From RGIG2206 sp045648425 (lineage in GTDB: Bacteria > Bacillota > Clostridia > Oscillospirales > Acutalibacteraceae): a DNA stretch of 17,471 nt. The stretch is taken from the NCBI GenBank assembly GCA_045648425.1, contig JAZRNV010000106.1, positions 1 through 17,471 of the forward strand. Direction: 5' to 3'. Positions 1-7,732 of this stretch are shown piece after piece (positions within the stretch are counted from its first letter, which is position 1; each line of letters opens with the position of its first letter). Position numbers and translations under genes: made by a program. The notes beneath the pieces were generated by a model that searched no databases, was not told the origin of the DNA, and saw only the letters and a list, made by a program, of their open reading frames with translations.

Positions 1-189
1 CCTTCCGTCTTCATGGTTTTCGTGGATCCCGTGCTGAACGGCATTTTCAACAATCGGCTGAAGAATCATGCTCGGCATCCGCACGTCTTCCAGAGCAATC
101 GAATCATCGATCTCTTTGTCATAATGAATATCCCCGGCGAAGCGGACATTGAGAATATAGTTATAATTATCAACTGCCTCAATCTCTTC
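1..189 (-). other. Histidine-kinase fragment fused in frame to RecA (LytS/YesM type)
   Basis: From about residue 327 of the recA frame the reading changes to a segment containing NYNYILNVRF, then IDDSIALEDVRMPSMI and LQPIVENAVQHGI. This matches the end of the His_kinase (PF06580) region and the N-box of the following HATPase domain in LytS/YesM-type sensor kinases, where the pattern is roughly YL.IQ.LRF ... IP.LILQPLVENAIKHG. Proline codons also change: this piece uses CCG twice, while the RecA part uses CCC almost throughout and CCA or CCT once each. The seam probably lies near residues 320-328 (ELAEEIEA, about 172-201), a string that would fit either protein, as expected for a join at short shared sequence. 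It may be an assembly chimera or a real recombination product. Confidence 0.7.
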
Positions 190-1158
190 GGCAAGCTCCT
201 TGTTGGTTTCGATTACGCGCTTGGCGTTATCGCGACCTTGGGCAAGGCGCTCCTCGTTATAGCTAAACCAGGCGCCGCTCTTTTTGATAATGCCAAAGTC
301 AACGGCCAAATCGACGATTTCGCCTGATTTAGAGATGCCCTTGCCATACATAATATCAAATTCTGCAGTCTTGAAGGGAGGTGCAACCTTGTTTTTAACA
401 ACCTTTGCACGGGTGTGTGAGCCCACCATCTCGTTGCCCGACTTGATGGTTTCGGCCTTACGAATATCAATACGCACAGATGCGTAGAACTTGAGTGCCC
501 GTCCACCTGGGGTAACCTCGGGATTGCCGTACATTACGCCCACCTTTTCACGCAACTGGTTAATGAAGATAACAACGCAGTTGCTTTTTGAGATGGCGCT
601 GGTCAGCTTGCGCAGGGCAGCTGACATGAGACGTGCCTGCACGCCAACGTGAGAGTCGCCCATATCGCCTTCAATTTCGGCACGGGTTACAAGAGCTGCA
701 ACCGAGTCAACGACCACAACGTCGAGAGCGCCCGAGCGAACGAGGGCCTCGGCAATTTCAAGGGCCTGTTCACCTGTATCGGGCTGTGAAACCAGCAGGG
801 AGTCAATATCAACCCCCAAATTTTTTGCATAGATGGGGTCAAGGGCGTGCTCGACGTCGATGTAGGCCGCCTCGCCGCCTGTTTTTTGTGCCTCGGCAAC
901 AACGTGCAGGGCGATGGTGGTTTTACCTGATGATTCGGGTCCGTAGATTTCAACAATTCTGCCCTTGGGAACGCCGCCGATGCCCAGTGCCACGTCAAGA
1001 CCCAGTGAGCCGGTAGAGATGGCTTCAACATTCATTGCGGTGTTTTCGCCCAGCTTCATAACCGAGCCCTTGCCGTATTTCTTTTCAATTTGAGCCAAGG
1101 CAGTTGCCAACGCTTCACTTTTTGCCTTGTCTGCCGATAATGCTTTTTTGTCTGCCAT
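1..1158 (-). CDS. recA: RecA recombinase, C-terminus replaced by foreign in-frame sequence (open at window edge)
   Basis: RecA is the ATP-dependent strand-exchange protein that coats single-stranded DNA for homologous repair and activates SOS autocleavage. The RecA part is residues 1-326 or so: Walker A GPESSGKT at 73-80, a Walker B-like run ending VVVVD at 147-151, and loop L2 with NQLREKVG followed by the Gly-Pro-rich stretch at 200-219. The ATG at 1158 has GGAGTG just upstream. The gene sits 30 bp behind prmC as the last visible gene of a minus-strand operon; no GAAC-N4-GTTC SOS box is visible in that gap. After about residue 326, where a normal RecA needs only some 20-30 more residues, the frame stays open but reads as a histidine kinase to the window edge (386 codons seen). 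RecA identity is certain. Whether the protein really ends this way is not. Confidence 0.95.
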   Translation of the reverse strand, partial: MADKKALSADKAKSEALATALAQIEKKYGKGSVMKLGENTAMNVEAISTGSLGLDVALGIGGVPKGRIVEIYGPESSGKTTIALHVVAEAQKTGGEAAYIDVEHALDPIYAKNLGVDIDSLLVSQPDTGEQALEIAEALVRSGALDVVVVDSVAALVTRAEIEGDMGDSHVGVQARLMSAALRKLTSAISKSNCVVIFINQLREKVGVMYGNPEVTPGGRALKFYASVRIDIRKAETIKSGNEMVGSHTRAKVVKNKVAPPFKTAEFDIMYGKGISKSGEIVDLAVDFGIIKKSGAWFSYNEERLAQGRDNAKRVIETNKELAEEIEAVDNYNYILNVRFAGDIHYDKEIDDSIALEDVRMPSMILQPIVENAVQHGIHENHEDGR

Positions 1159-1188
1159 ATTTATCACTCCGTTTAATAATTTATAAGT

Positions 1189-2028
1189 TTATAATATATG
1201 GTTTTGTGTACCAATAATGACTCTGTCATTGCCACCGTAATCTTTAAAAAGACAGGTGTTAAGCCCGTAAGCTTTAAAAAGGTCGGCTACGCTTTTTCCT
1301 TGATCAAAGCCGATTTCCACCGCCAGGGCACCCTTTACATCCAACAGCTCTAACCATTTATCTGCAATGGCGCGGTAAAAGACCAGTCCGTCATCGCCGC
1401 CGAAAAGAGCGGTGTGGGGCTCTCTTTTAACCTCGTCGGCAAGGTGAATCATGGCCTCACCGTCAATGTATGGAGGATTGGATATTATCAGGTCAAATTC
1501 GCCCAAATCGGGAGGGGGAGCTTGAAGCACATCCTCACGCAGAAGGCGGATGTCCACTCCGTTGAGCAGGGCGTTGCGGTTAAGATAGGATGCCGCTCGG
1601 TCATAAAGCTCAACTGCCCAAACCTTGGCGTCGGGTCGGTGTTTTTTAATGGCTATGGCTACGCATCCGCTGCCTGAGCAAAGGTCAAGCACACGGGGGT
1701 TGGATGTGTTTTTTATAAGCTCCAGCCCCTTTTCAACCAACAGCTCGGTGTCTGGGCGGGGAATAAGCACACCTTCGCCCACATAAAAGGGCAAGCCGTA
1801 AAACTCCCACATACCGAGAATGTATTGGGTGGGCTCCCCTGAAAGACGCCGCAAGACAAAGGGCTCAATTTTGGCGGGGTCAACTTGCCGCCCGACCTCA
1901 AAGGGGATTTTGCTAAAGGAAATTTCATAGCATTTTTCAATCAGCAGGTCGGTGTCAAAGGGTGCATCCTCACCGCACACAGGGGCGAGGCGCTCGCTCG
2001 TTTGTCGGCGCAGGTCACTCAGCTTCAA
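1189..2028 (-). CDS. prmC: Peptide chain release factor N5-glutamine methyltransferase PrmC
   Basis: PrmC (HemK) methylates the glutamine of the GGQ motif in release factors RF1 and RF2 using S-adenosylmethionine, improving translation termination. The 279-aa protein has the N-terminal helical domain (residues 1-75), a conserved LIPRPDTE at 88-95, the SAM-binding LDLCSGSGCVAIA at 114-126 and the catalytic NPPY at 184-187, with normal family length. I place the start at a TTG codon at 2028, preceded by AAAGGAGGAGCCCG. The longer frame from 2082 would add 18 residues lying wholly inside yqhQ and without a ribosome site. The TTG start overlaps the end of yqhQ by 14 bp, which implies translational coupling. 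In many Firmicutes prmC lies beside yqhQ and prfA; here recA follows instead. Confidence 0.95.
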   Translation of the reverse strand: MKLSDLRRQTSERLAPVCGEDAPFDTDLLIEKCYEISFSKIPFEVGRQVDPAKIEPFVLRRLSGEPTQYILGMWEFYGLPFYVGEGVLIPRPDTELLVEKGLELIKNTSNPRVLDLCSGSGCVAIAIKKHRPDAKVWAVELYDRAASYLNRNALLNGVDIRLLREDVLQAPPPDLGEFDLIISNPPYIDGEAMIHLADEVKREPHTALFGGDDGLVFYRAIADKWLELLDVKGALAVEIGFDQGKSVADLFKAYGLNTCLFKDYGGNDRVIIGTQNHIL

Positions 2029-3199
2029 CGGGCTCCTCCTTTTGAGGGATGACCGCCTGCAGAGACTGAATGGCCACCTCAATCATATCGTCGTCGGGCT
2101 CTTTGGTAGAGATGTGCTGAAGCCACACGCCGGGGGCAGAAACTATCTTGGTTATAATGTTGTCGTGCTTGCCGCAAAGACGGATGATTTCGTAGCCGAT
2201 GCCGCAAATCAGGGGCAACATAAGAATTCTTATCATTGCCCATACAATGCCGTAATTTTCTGCAAGCAACTGCACACCGGGAATAAAGGTGAGCATCAAA
2301 AAGCTGGCGAGAATTGACACGATGAGCATAACTATCATAAAGGATGTGCCGCAACGGGGATGAAAGCGCTTTTGCATTTTTACGTTTTCAACCGTAAGCT
2401 CAAGCTTTTTCTCATAGCAGAAGATGGTTTTGTGCTCGGCACCGTGATACATAAAGACGCGTTTAATATCCTTCATAAATGAGACGGCGAACATATATCC
2501 CACAAAAATCAGAATTTTTATGCCGCCCTCAAAAAGTGCGCGATATTTGGTGATGTCAACCTCAGCGAGGTTGTTGATAAGGTTAAAGGCGGTTGTGGGC
2601 AAGAAAAAGAAGAGTACAAGAGCCAGACCGACGCCCAGCACCATTGCCAAAATGCCGATGATGGTTGACAGCACACTTTCCTTTTTGGTTTTGGCGGATG
2701 AAGGCACATCCTCTGCCTTTTCGTCAAGCAGCTCGATGTCAGCCAAAACCACCTGCTTGGTAGTGGGCTCGGCGTCCATATCCATTGCTGATTCCTCCGC
2801 CTGTGCTTCTTCTGCGGCGGGGGATTCTTCAGCGCCGTCATCGTTGGAGGGCACAAGCTCATTCTCTGTGGATGCGGTGCTTTTTTCATCGGGAGTGGGC
2901 TTGGATTTTTCCTCCTCCAACTCCATCATACCCGAAAGATCGGCCGAGCGCATCAGCGCCTTGTAGCCGTTGACCATTGATTCAACCAGGGCTACTCCGC
3001 CGCGGATTACCGGCAAGCCGAAAAACTTGTTGCGTTTTGTCAAAGAATTGAACTCAACATCCTCAAGACCGATGGTGCCGTCGGGCAGACGCACGGCCAT
3101 AACCGATTTTTCGGGGCCACGCATCATAATGCCTTCGATCAACGCCTGACCGCCGATAGAGGTGTATTTGCACTTGTTGCATTTTTTGTTTTTACTCAT
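2015..3199 (-). CDS. yqhQ: YqhQ-like DUF1385 membrane protein
   Basis: This 394-aa protein belongs to the DUF1385/YqhQ family, often labelled a predicted metal-dependent enzyme but without an established reaction. Visible marks are the N-terminal GGQALIEGIMMRGP at 16-29, then YHGAEHKTI at 251-259 and HPRCGTSF at 280-287, whose His, Glu and Cys residues could bind metal. Hydrophobic membrane segments lie near 178-200, 225-242, 286-306 and 317-340. A CxxC (C7, C10) precedes the family core. The ATG at 3199 follows AAGGAGGACAGC and overlaps the kinase gene by 8 bp. Residues 92-170 form a Glu/Ala/Ser-rich, probably disordered insert that makes this copy longer than the B. subtilis protein as I remember it. 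Family assignment is firm; function is unknown. Confidence 0.9.
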   Translation of the reverse strand: MSKNKKCNKCKYTSIGGQALIEGIMMRGPEKSVMAVRLPDGTIGLEDVEFNSLTKRNKFFGLPVIRGGVALVESMVNGYKALMRSADLSGMMELEEEKSKPTPDEKSTASTENELVPSNDDGAEESPAAEEAQAEESAMDMDAEPTTKQVVLADIELLDEKAEDVPSSAKTKKESVLSTIIGILAMVLGVGLALVLFFFLPTTAFNLINNLAEVDITKYRALFEGGIKILIFVGYMFAVSFMKDIKRVFMYHGAEHKTIFCYEKKLELTVENVKMQKRFHPRCGTSFMIVMLIVSILASFLMLTFIPGVQLLAENYGIVWAMIRILMLPLICGIGYEIIRLCGKHDNIITKIVSAPGVWLQHISTKEPDDDMIEVAIQSLQAVIPQKEEPVEAE

Positions 3200-4652
3200 T
3201 GCTGTCCTCCTTGGCAAAGTGCAGACTCTCTGCACTGTCTGTCACCTCGTTGGGTATAATGGGCAGTGAAACGGTAACGGTTGTGCCCTCGCCCTCAACT
3301 GAGCTGACATTAAGAATGCCGTTGTGATAACGGATTATTTCATCAGCCACGGCCAGGCCGATGCCCGACCCGTGAACTGTTTGATTGGCTTTATAAAACT
3401 TTTCTTTTACCTTGTCAACATCGGCGGCGGCAATGCCAACACCGGTGTCTGAAACGCTGACTGTTACCGCATTTCCGTGAAGCTCAACGTCTACGGCTAT
3501 TGAGCCGCCCTCTTTGTTATATTTAACGGCGTTGTCCATAATGTTGACAAAAACCTGCATCAGGCGATGAGCGTCGCCTACAATATAAACCACGTCGTTT
3601 GGCTCGTGATAGGTGAGGGTCAGTCCTGCACGGCGTGCATTTTCTTCATAAATGCATACCGCCTCACCCAGCTCGGCCAGCAGATCAACCCGCTCGGTTT
3701 TATAGGTCATTCTGCCCGACTGAATGCGTGAAAAGTCAAGCAGCTCTTCAACAAGAGTAGACAGTCGCTCGGTCTCGCTTAATATGACAGTAATGCCCTT
3801 TTCAACCAGTCGGCTGTCGGTGTGAACAGAGTCCTTAACCGTTTCGCCCCACCCTTTGATGGCAGTAAGGGGAGTGCGAAGCTCGTGAGAAACAGAGGAT
3901 ATAAACTCGTTTTTCATTTTTTCGGCCGATTGCAGCTCGTCGGCCATATAGTTGATGGTGTCACAAAGCTCACCTATTTCGTTAAGCTCGTTAACCTTGA
4001 TGCGACTTTTAAGGTCGCCTCCTGCAATTCGGTGGGCAACTCGGCTGACCTCTTTAATGGGTTTAACAATGCTTTGGGCGTAAACCTTGCTCATAAGCAG
4101 GGCAAAGCCCAAAACGATAAAGCTCACCAGGGCTGCAATCATTGTGGTGAGGGTCAGACGGTTGTCAACCTGCTCAAGGGAGGATATGCACCGCACGTAA
4201 CCAAGCACTCTGCCGTCACTGCCCGTGATGGCAGAGGTGACCGCCATCACTCGTTCGCCCGTGGCCAGCTCTCCCGTCCATTGGGCAGGAGAAAGGGAGT
4301 CATCCTCAGGATGGTTGCCGTAGCTTTCTTTCAGGGGGATAAAGCCGCTGGTTGACACCATTATGCGGTCGTTTGTGTCGGTAAACTGAACCTCAACCTG
4401 AGATTTATAAGGAAATTCTTCGGCCAACTGATGGGCCTGAGCGTCATATTCATCAAAGGAGGATGCTTGCACACGGTCATATGAAATGGCAATGGCAGAC
4501 AGATACTCCGATGCTTTATTGTAATAAGAGGTGCGCAAGGTAAGGCCGATGGTCACATTGAGGGCTAAAAGCATTGAGCTTACAATAAGCATTGTGTTAA
4601 GCATCAGACGTGCACCGATGCTGGTGTGGTGTTTTATGCCGCGCCGTGCCAT
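3192..4652 (-). CDS. Sensor histidine kinase (PhoR/ResE-like, HAMP-HisKA-HATPase)
   Basis: This is the membrane sensor of a two-component system; it autophosphorylates on histidine and passes phosphate to the regulator encoded just upstream. The 486-aa protein has a first membrane helix at about 18-40, an extracytoplasmic sensor of about 125 residues (41-165), a second helix at 167-188 and a HAMP linker at 190-242. The HisKA motif SSVSHELRTPLTAIKGW carries the phospho-acceptor H256. The HATPase domain shows the N-box NIMDNAVKY (370-378), DTGVGI (402-407) and GSGIGL (428-433). All catalytic motifs are intact. The ATG at 4652 is preceded by AAAGGAGGGCATAAA. It is 35 bp downstream of the regulator gene and overlaps yqhQ by 8 bp. 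The signal sensed cannot be told from sequence; a cell-envelope signal is plausible given the lipoprotein in the operon. Confidence 0.95.
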   Translation of the reverse strand: MARRGIKHHTSIGARLMLNTMLIVSSMLLALNVTIGLTLRTSYYNKASEYLSAIAISYDRVQASSFDEYDAQAHQLAEEFPYKSQVEVQFTDTNDRIMVSTSGFIPLKESYGNHPEDDSLSPAQWTGELATGERVMAVTSAITGSDGRVLGYVRCISSLEQVDNRLTLTTMIAALVSFIVLGFALLMSKVYAQSIVKPIKEVSRVAHRIAGGDLKSRIKVNELNEIGELCDTINYMADELQSAEKMKNEFISSVSHELRTPLTAIKGWGETVKDSVHTDSRLVEKGITVILSETERLSTLVEELLDFSRIQSGRMTYKTERVDLLAELGEAVCIYEENARRAGLTLTYHEPNDVVYIVGDAHRLMQVFVNIMDNAVKYNKEGGSIAVDVELHGNAVTVSVSDTGVGIAAADVDKVKEKFYKANQTVHGSGIGLAVADEIIRYHNGILNVSSVEGEGTTVTVSLPIIPNEVTDSAESLHFAKEDSNE

Positions 4653-4687
4653 TTTATGCCCTCCTTTTTTGTTGATTCAGCAATATA

Positions 4688-5398
4688 TCAGTTGTTTGTG
4701 CGCCACTTATAGCCCATACCCCACACCGTTACAAGGTGCTGAGGACTGCTGGGCTCTTCTTCAATTTTCATACGCAGACGGCGGATGTTGACATCCACAA
4801 TTTTTTCCTCGCCCACATATGAGTCGCCCCACACGCGCTTTAAAATGTCGGTGCGGTCGAGGGCGATGTCGGGGTTGGTAAAGAAATACTCAACAATTTG
4901 GAACTCAACCTGGGTCAGCTCAATATTGACCCCCTGCTTTTTTAATGAGCGGCGGCGGGTATTAAGGGTGAAATCGCCCAGCGCAATCTCTTCGGTAGAG
5001 AATTGGGCTCGCTCTGCTCCCGAAACCAGCTCGACTCGGCGGTAGAGAGAATCTACACGGGCAACCAGCTCTGAGGGGCTGAAGGGCTTGGTTACATAGT
5101 CATCGGCGCCCATCATAAGCCCGTTAACCTTATCCATCTCTTGAGTGCGTGCGGTGAGCATAATTATGCCTATGGTGCCTGACAAAGCTCTCAGCTCTTT
5201 GCAAAGGGCGAAGCCGTCCATACCGGGCATAGTTATATCAAGCAAAGCAATGTCAAAATCGCCACCCATGCTTTTAAAGGTATCAAGGGCTTCTTCACCC
5301 GAGCCGGCCTCTACGGTGCTGTAGCCGGCGCGGTTAAGGTTAATAACCACAAATTCGCGTATTGCCTGCTCATCCTCAACAACTAAAATACGTTTCAT
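4688..5398 (-). CDS. OmpR/PhoB-family response regulator
   Basis: This DNA-binding response regulator is the probable partner of the adjacent kinase. The 236-aa protein has a receiver domain (1-120) with the acidic pocket E8-D9, phospho-acceptor D54 in LLDITMPGMDG, T82 and K104 in the VTKPF motif. The C-terminal winged helix (about 135-232) contains ELTQVEFQIVEYFFTNP, the recognition-helix region around VDVNIRRLRMKIE and the terminal VWGMGYKW hairpin, all typical of OmpR/PhoB/WalR relatives. The ATG at 5398 has AAAGGAGGAAGAAGA upstream; the longer frame from 5470 would run into the lipoprotein gene and has no such site. It begins 13 bp after the lipoprotein stop. The length and every key residue are normal, so it should be active. 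Its DNA targets are unknown. Confidence 0.96.
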   Translation of the reverse strand: MKRILVVEDEQAIREFVVINLNRAGYSTVEAGSGEEALDTFKSMGGDFDIALLDITMPGMDGFALCKELRALSGTIGIIMLTARTQEMDKVNGLMMGADDYVTKPFSPSELVARVDSLYRRVELVSGAERAQFSTEEIALGDFTLNTRRRSLKKQGVNIELTQVEFQIVEYFFTNPDIALDRTDILKRVWGDSYVGEEKIVDVNIRRLRMKIEEEPSSPQHLVTVWGMGYKWRTNN

Positions 5399-5411
5399 TC
5401 TTCTTCCTCCT

Positions 5412-6725
5412 TTACAATATGCCGAAGGCGGCCTTAACGGTCTCTTTATCAAGGGCGTACTTGCCCTCATGCATAATCAGTCGAGCTGCCCACACCTGGT
5501 TGTCACTGCGAACAAGCTCAATCAAATCGTCTTTTTTAACCTCGTCAAACTCTGCCTCTGAATAGCGTCTGATGCGCACAATCTCGTTTGAGGAGGAGTT
5601 TAAGGTGCTATCCCACAGGCGATAGCTGTGCATATTGCTGCCTTCGTCATATATTAGGGTTACGTTGCCTACCCATGCCGACGGGAAGGCGAAATAGTAG
5701 CCCTTGTCAAAGTTAAAGTCCCCCACAAGGGTGTCGTCAGTGTTTTTGCCGTCAAAGCTCCGCCAGCAGGTGAGGTAAAGGCGGTCAGACAGCGACGAGT
5801 TTTCATATCCGTAAAAAAGCTGTGAAAAGGGAATGTCCATACAGCCGTTGTTGTCAACGTCAGTGCAAACAAGGGGATTGTAGCGCAGGGTGGCAGTAGT
5901 TTCGCCCAGCTGCTTGTTGTAAAAGGGATTAACAAGCTTTTCGCCCTCAAAATAAACCAGGTCGGTTATGTAAGAGTTGGCGTTTTTTGCGCTGTCAATA
6001 TAAAGAGCAGGGCGCCCGTCCGAAAGGGCGGCAAAATTAAAGGCGGTTACACTGCTGATGTTGCCGTCAACAGGGGCCGTGCCCACAAGGGTGGTAAAAT
6101 CGTTGCCCACCTCGTATATGTTGACCTCGCCCACGCGCTCGGCTGAATTGACATTAAGAGTGACAAGCTGTTTGTAACCCTTTTTTTCAATGTCGCACAG
6201 CAAAAAGCGGGTGTAGTTTTCTTTCATTCGGGTGTAAAGATGCTCGTCAGCGTAGGTGAAAAGGGTAATCAAATCGGTGGTGGATGAGAATAGCTCGGCA
6301 CCTATAACGATAACGGGAAGTCCTCCTTTGGAGAGGGGAGATATATCAACCTTGTCAATGCCGCTGGCACCTGTCGCAGTGTCGCAGACCGATACCCAGC
6401 GAGCATCCTTTCGGTCGATGATGTTGACGTGAATTTCGTTAACGCCATCAGCGTTGGCGGCGGTGTAAAGGGCAACCGCTTCATCAATTTTATCGCCATC
6501 AAGGTCATAGCGGATAAAAGGGGTGCGGTTTTCACCCGAACGAGGGTAGTGCAGCTTAACCGAACGCCCGGCATAAGCGTAAAGGGCCTGCTGAATATCG
6601 TAAAGCTCGCCATCTGCACGAGGTGCGGTCAGCAGCTCGTTGACCGAGCCGACGGTGTTGCAAGAGGTCAGGCAAAAAGCCGCGACTGTTACAGCCAAAA
6701 GGCATAAAAATATTCGTTTAAGCAT
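5412..6725 (-). CDS. Secreted lipoprotein of unknown function, first gene of the two-component operon
   Basis: The 437-aa product starts with a lipoprotein signal: MLKRIF, a hydrophobic run, and the lipobox LTSC with C22 as the lipidated cysteine. It should therefore be exported and anchored to the outer face of the membrane. Residues 74-82 (DLDGDKIDE) and a later VDNNGCMD resemble the Asp-rich calcium loops of FG-GAP/VCBS or EF-hand-like repeats, and the protein looks beta-rich, possibly propeller-like. No catalytic motif is evident. The start is the second ATG (6725), because the one at 6743 lies within the AAAGGAGGAGG ribosome site. It is the promoter-proximal gene, 13 bp from the response regulator gene, which suggests a role as accessory sensor or as an output of the system. 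I do not recognise a named family. Confidence 0.85.
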   Translation of the reverse strand: MLKRIFLCLLAVTVAAFCLTSCNTVGSVNELLTAPRADGELYDIQQALYAYAGRSVKLHYPRSGENRTPFIRYDLDGDKIDEAVALYTAANADGVNEIHVNIIDRKDARWVSVCDTATGASGIDKVDISPLSKGGLPVIVIGAELFSSTTDLITLFTYADEHLYTRMKENYTRFLLCDIEKKGYKQLVTLNVNSAERVGEVNIYEVGNDFTTLVGTAPVDGNISSVTAFNFAALSDGRPALYIDSAKNANSYITDLVYFEGEKLVNPFYNKQLGETTATLRYNPLVCTDVDNNGCMDIPFSQLFYGYENSSLSDRLYLTCWRSFDGKNTDDTLVGDFNFDKGYYFAFPSAWVGNVTLIYDEGSNMHSYRLWDSTLNSSSNEIVRIRRYSEAEFDEVKKDDLIELVRSDNQVWAARLIMHEGKYALDKETVKAAFGIL

Positions 6726-6805
6726 TTTGCCTCCTCCTTTCAAAACAAAAAGTGGTATAACGCATAAGTGTGCCGAAGTTATGAGGGATAGACATAGTTA
6801 CCCTT

Positions 6806-6844
6806 ATAATGGTTATGGTTAGTTGAAACAAACTTGTTTCGACA
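6806..6844 (+). repeat. Hairpin repeat, copy 1 (in leader of the lipoprotein/two-component operon)
   Basis: These 39 bases recur at 17314-17352 with a single difference (T at 6824, C at 17332). The second half folds into a hairpin with arms GTTGAAACAA and TTGTTTCGAC around AC. In this copy the repeat sits inside a wider pair of 8-bp arms, TTATAATG at 6804-6811 and CATTATAA at 6854-6861. It lies in the stretch that would be the 5' leader of the minus-strand lipoprotein operon. Confidence 0.85.
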
Positions 6845-6874
6845 AACAACAATCATTATAACTTACCTCTTTGC

Positions 6875-6903
6875 ATTATACCACAAAAATTATGATTTGT
6901 ACA
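6875..6903 (-). promoter_or_regulatory. Promoter of the lipoprotein / two-component / recA operon
   Basis: On the minus strand an extended -10, TGGTATAAT (6883-6875), stands 17 bp from a weak -35, TGTACA (6903-6898). The -35 lies directly after the rsmI stop codon. Transcription would begin near 6868 and give a leader of roughly 140 bases before the lipoprotein start. A second TATAAT on the same strand at 6860-6855 could be an alternative -10. No terminator for rsmI is visible in this gap, so read-through from rsmI is also possible. Confidence 0.65.
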
Positions 6904-6904
6904 G

Positions 6905-7732
6905 TTATTTTTGGCTGATTGCCTTGTAAATATCTGCCCTTTTTAAGCCGCTTTCGGCGGCAGCTCGTTTGGCGGCGGCAGTGGGATGCATACCGTCGTT
7001 TATATAGTCCATAGCCACCTTAACCGCTTGGTCAAAGGTGAGCTGCTTTTGCTCTGTTTCGGCCGCTCCCTCCACAATCAGCACAAACTCGCCCTTGGGA
7101 GTGTTTTGAGTAAAATACTCTACCGATTGGCAAAGGGTGGTGTTCAACACCTGCTCGTGAAGCTTGGTCAGCTCTTTTACAATGGCGATGGGGCGGTCGC
7201 CCATTGCCTCGGCCATATCCGACAGGGTGGCCAAAAGACGGTGGGGAGACTCGTAAAAAATAAGGGTTCGGTTTTCGCCTGCCAGCTGACTCAGCCGGGC
7301 CTTGCGCTCACCCTTGGCGGCGCTCAAAAAGCCCTCAAAGCTAAAACGTCGACTGCTCATACCCGATATGGCAAGGGCGGTTATAAGAGCGCTGGGTCCT
7401 GGCACAGAGGCCACGGGAATGCCTTGCTGACGGCAAAGGCGCACCAAATCCTCCCCCGGGTCAGAGATGGCAGGCATACCTGCATCGGTGACGAGGGCGC
7501 AGGATTCTCCCGCGAGCAAGCGCTGAGCAATTTTTTCGCCCATTGAGGCGGCGTTGTGCTCGTGATAACTGACAAGGGGGGTGTGTATCTCAAACTTGTT
7601 GAGAAGCTTGAGGGTTACACGTGTATCCTCGGCGGCAATAAAATCCACCGATTTAAGGGTTTCGACAGCTCGTGGCGTAAAATCCCCCAAATTGCCGATG
7701 GGGGTGCCCACAACATATAAACAACCGATCAT
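6905..7732 (-). CDS. rsmI: 16S rRNA (cytidine1402-2'-O)-methyltransferase RsmI
   Basis: RsmI adds the 2'-O-methyl group to C1402 in the 16S rRNA decoding centre, using S-adenosylmethionine. The 275-aa protein belongs to the tetrapyrrole methylase fold and shows its signatures: VGTPIGNLGD at 8-17, AEDTR at 34-38, then LVTDAGMPAISDPG and the later IFYESPHR. The C-terminal part (about 230-275) with HPTAAAKRAAAESGLKRADIY is the helical domain common in RsmI. The gene overlaps trmN6 by ATGA (7729-7732), so the two are probably translationally coupled. The pairing matches the yazA/yabC neighbourhood of Bacillus. Length and motifs are normal. Confidence 0.96.
   Translation of the reverse strand: MIGCLYVVGTPIGNLGDFTPRAVETLKSVDFIAAEDTRVTLKLLNKFEIHTPLVSYHEHNAASMGEKIAQRLLAGESCALVTDAGMPAISDPGEDLVRLCRQQGIPVASVPGPSALITALAISGMSSRRFSFEGFLSAAKGERKARLSQLAGENRTLIFYESPHRLLATLSDMAEAMGDRPIAIVKELTKLHEQVLNTTLCQSVEYFTQNTPKGEFVLIVEGAAETEQKQLTFDQAVKVAMDYINDGMHPTAAAKRAAAESGLKRADIYKAISQK

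Noticed and set aside
1159..1188. A possible SOS (LexA) box before recA
   Set aside because: No GAAC-N4-GTTC-like motif is present in the gap; only AT-rich sequence and a ribosome site.
6781..6822. A 13-codon ORF (MRDRHSYPYNGYG) ending in NGYG like the one at 17292
   Set aside because: No ribosome site, and it lies antisense in a leader. The shared NGYG end is just the translated repeat, so it is not evidence of a peptide family.
6986..7546. Long open frame on the plus strand opposite rsmI
   Set aside because: It is a shadow of the real rsmI frame with no ribosome site and no recognisable motifs.
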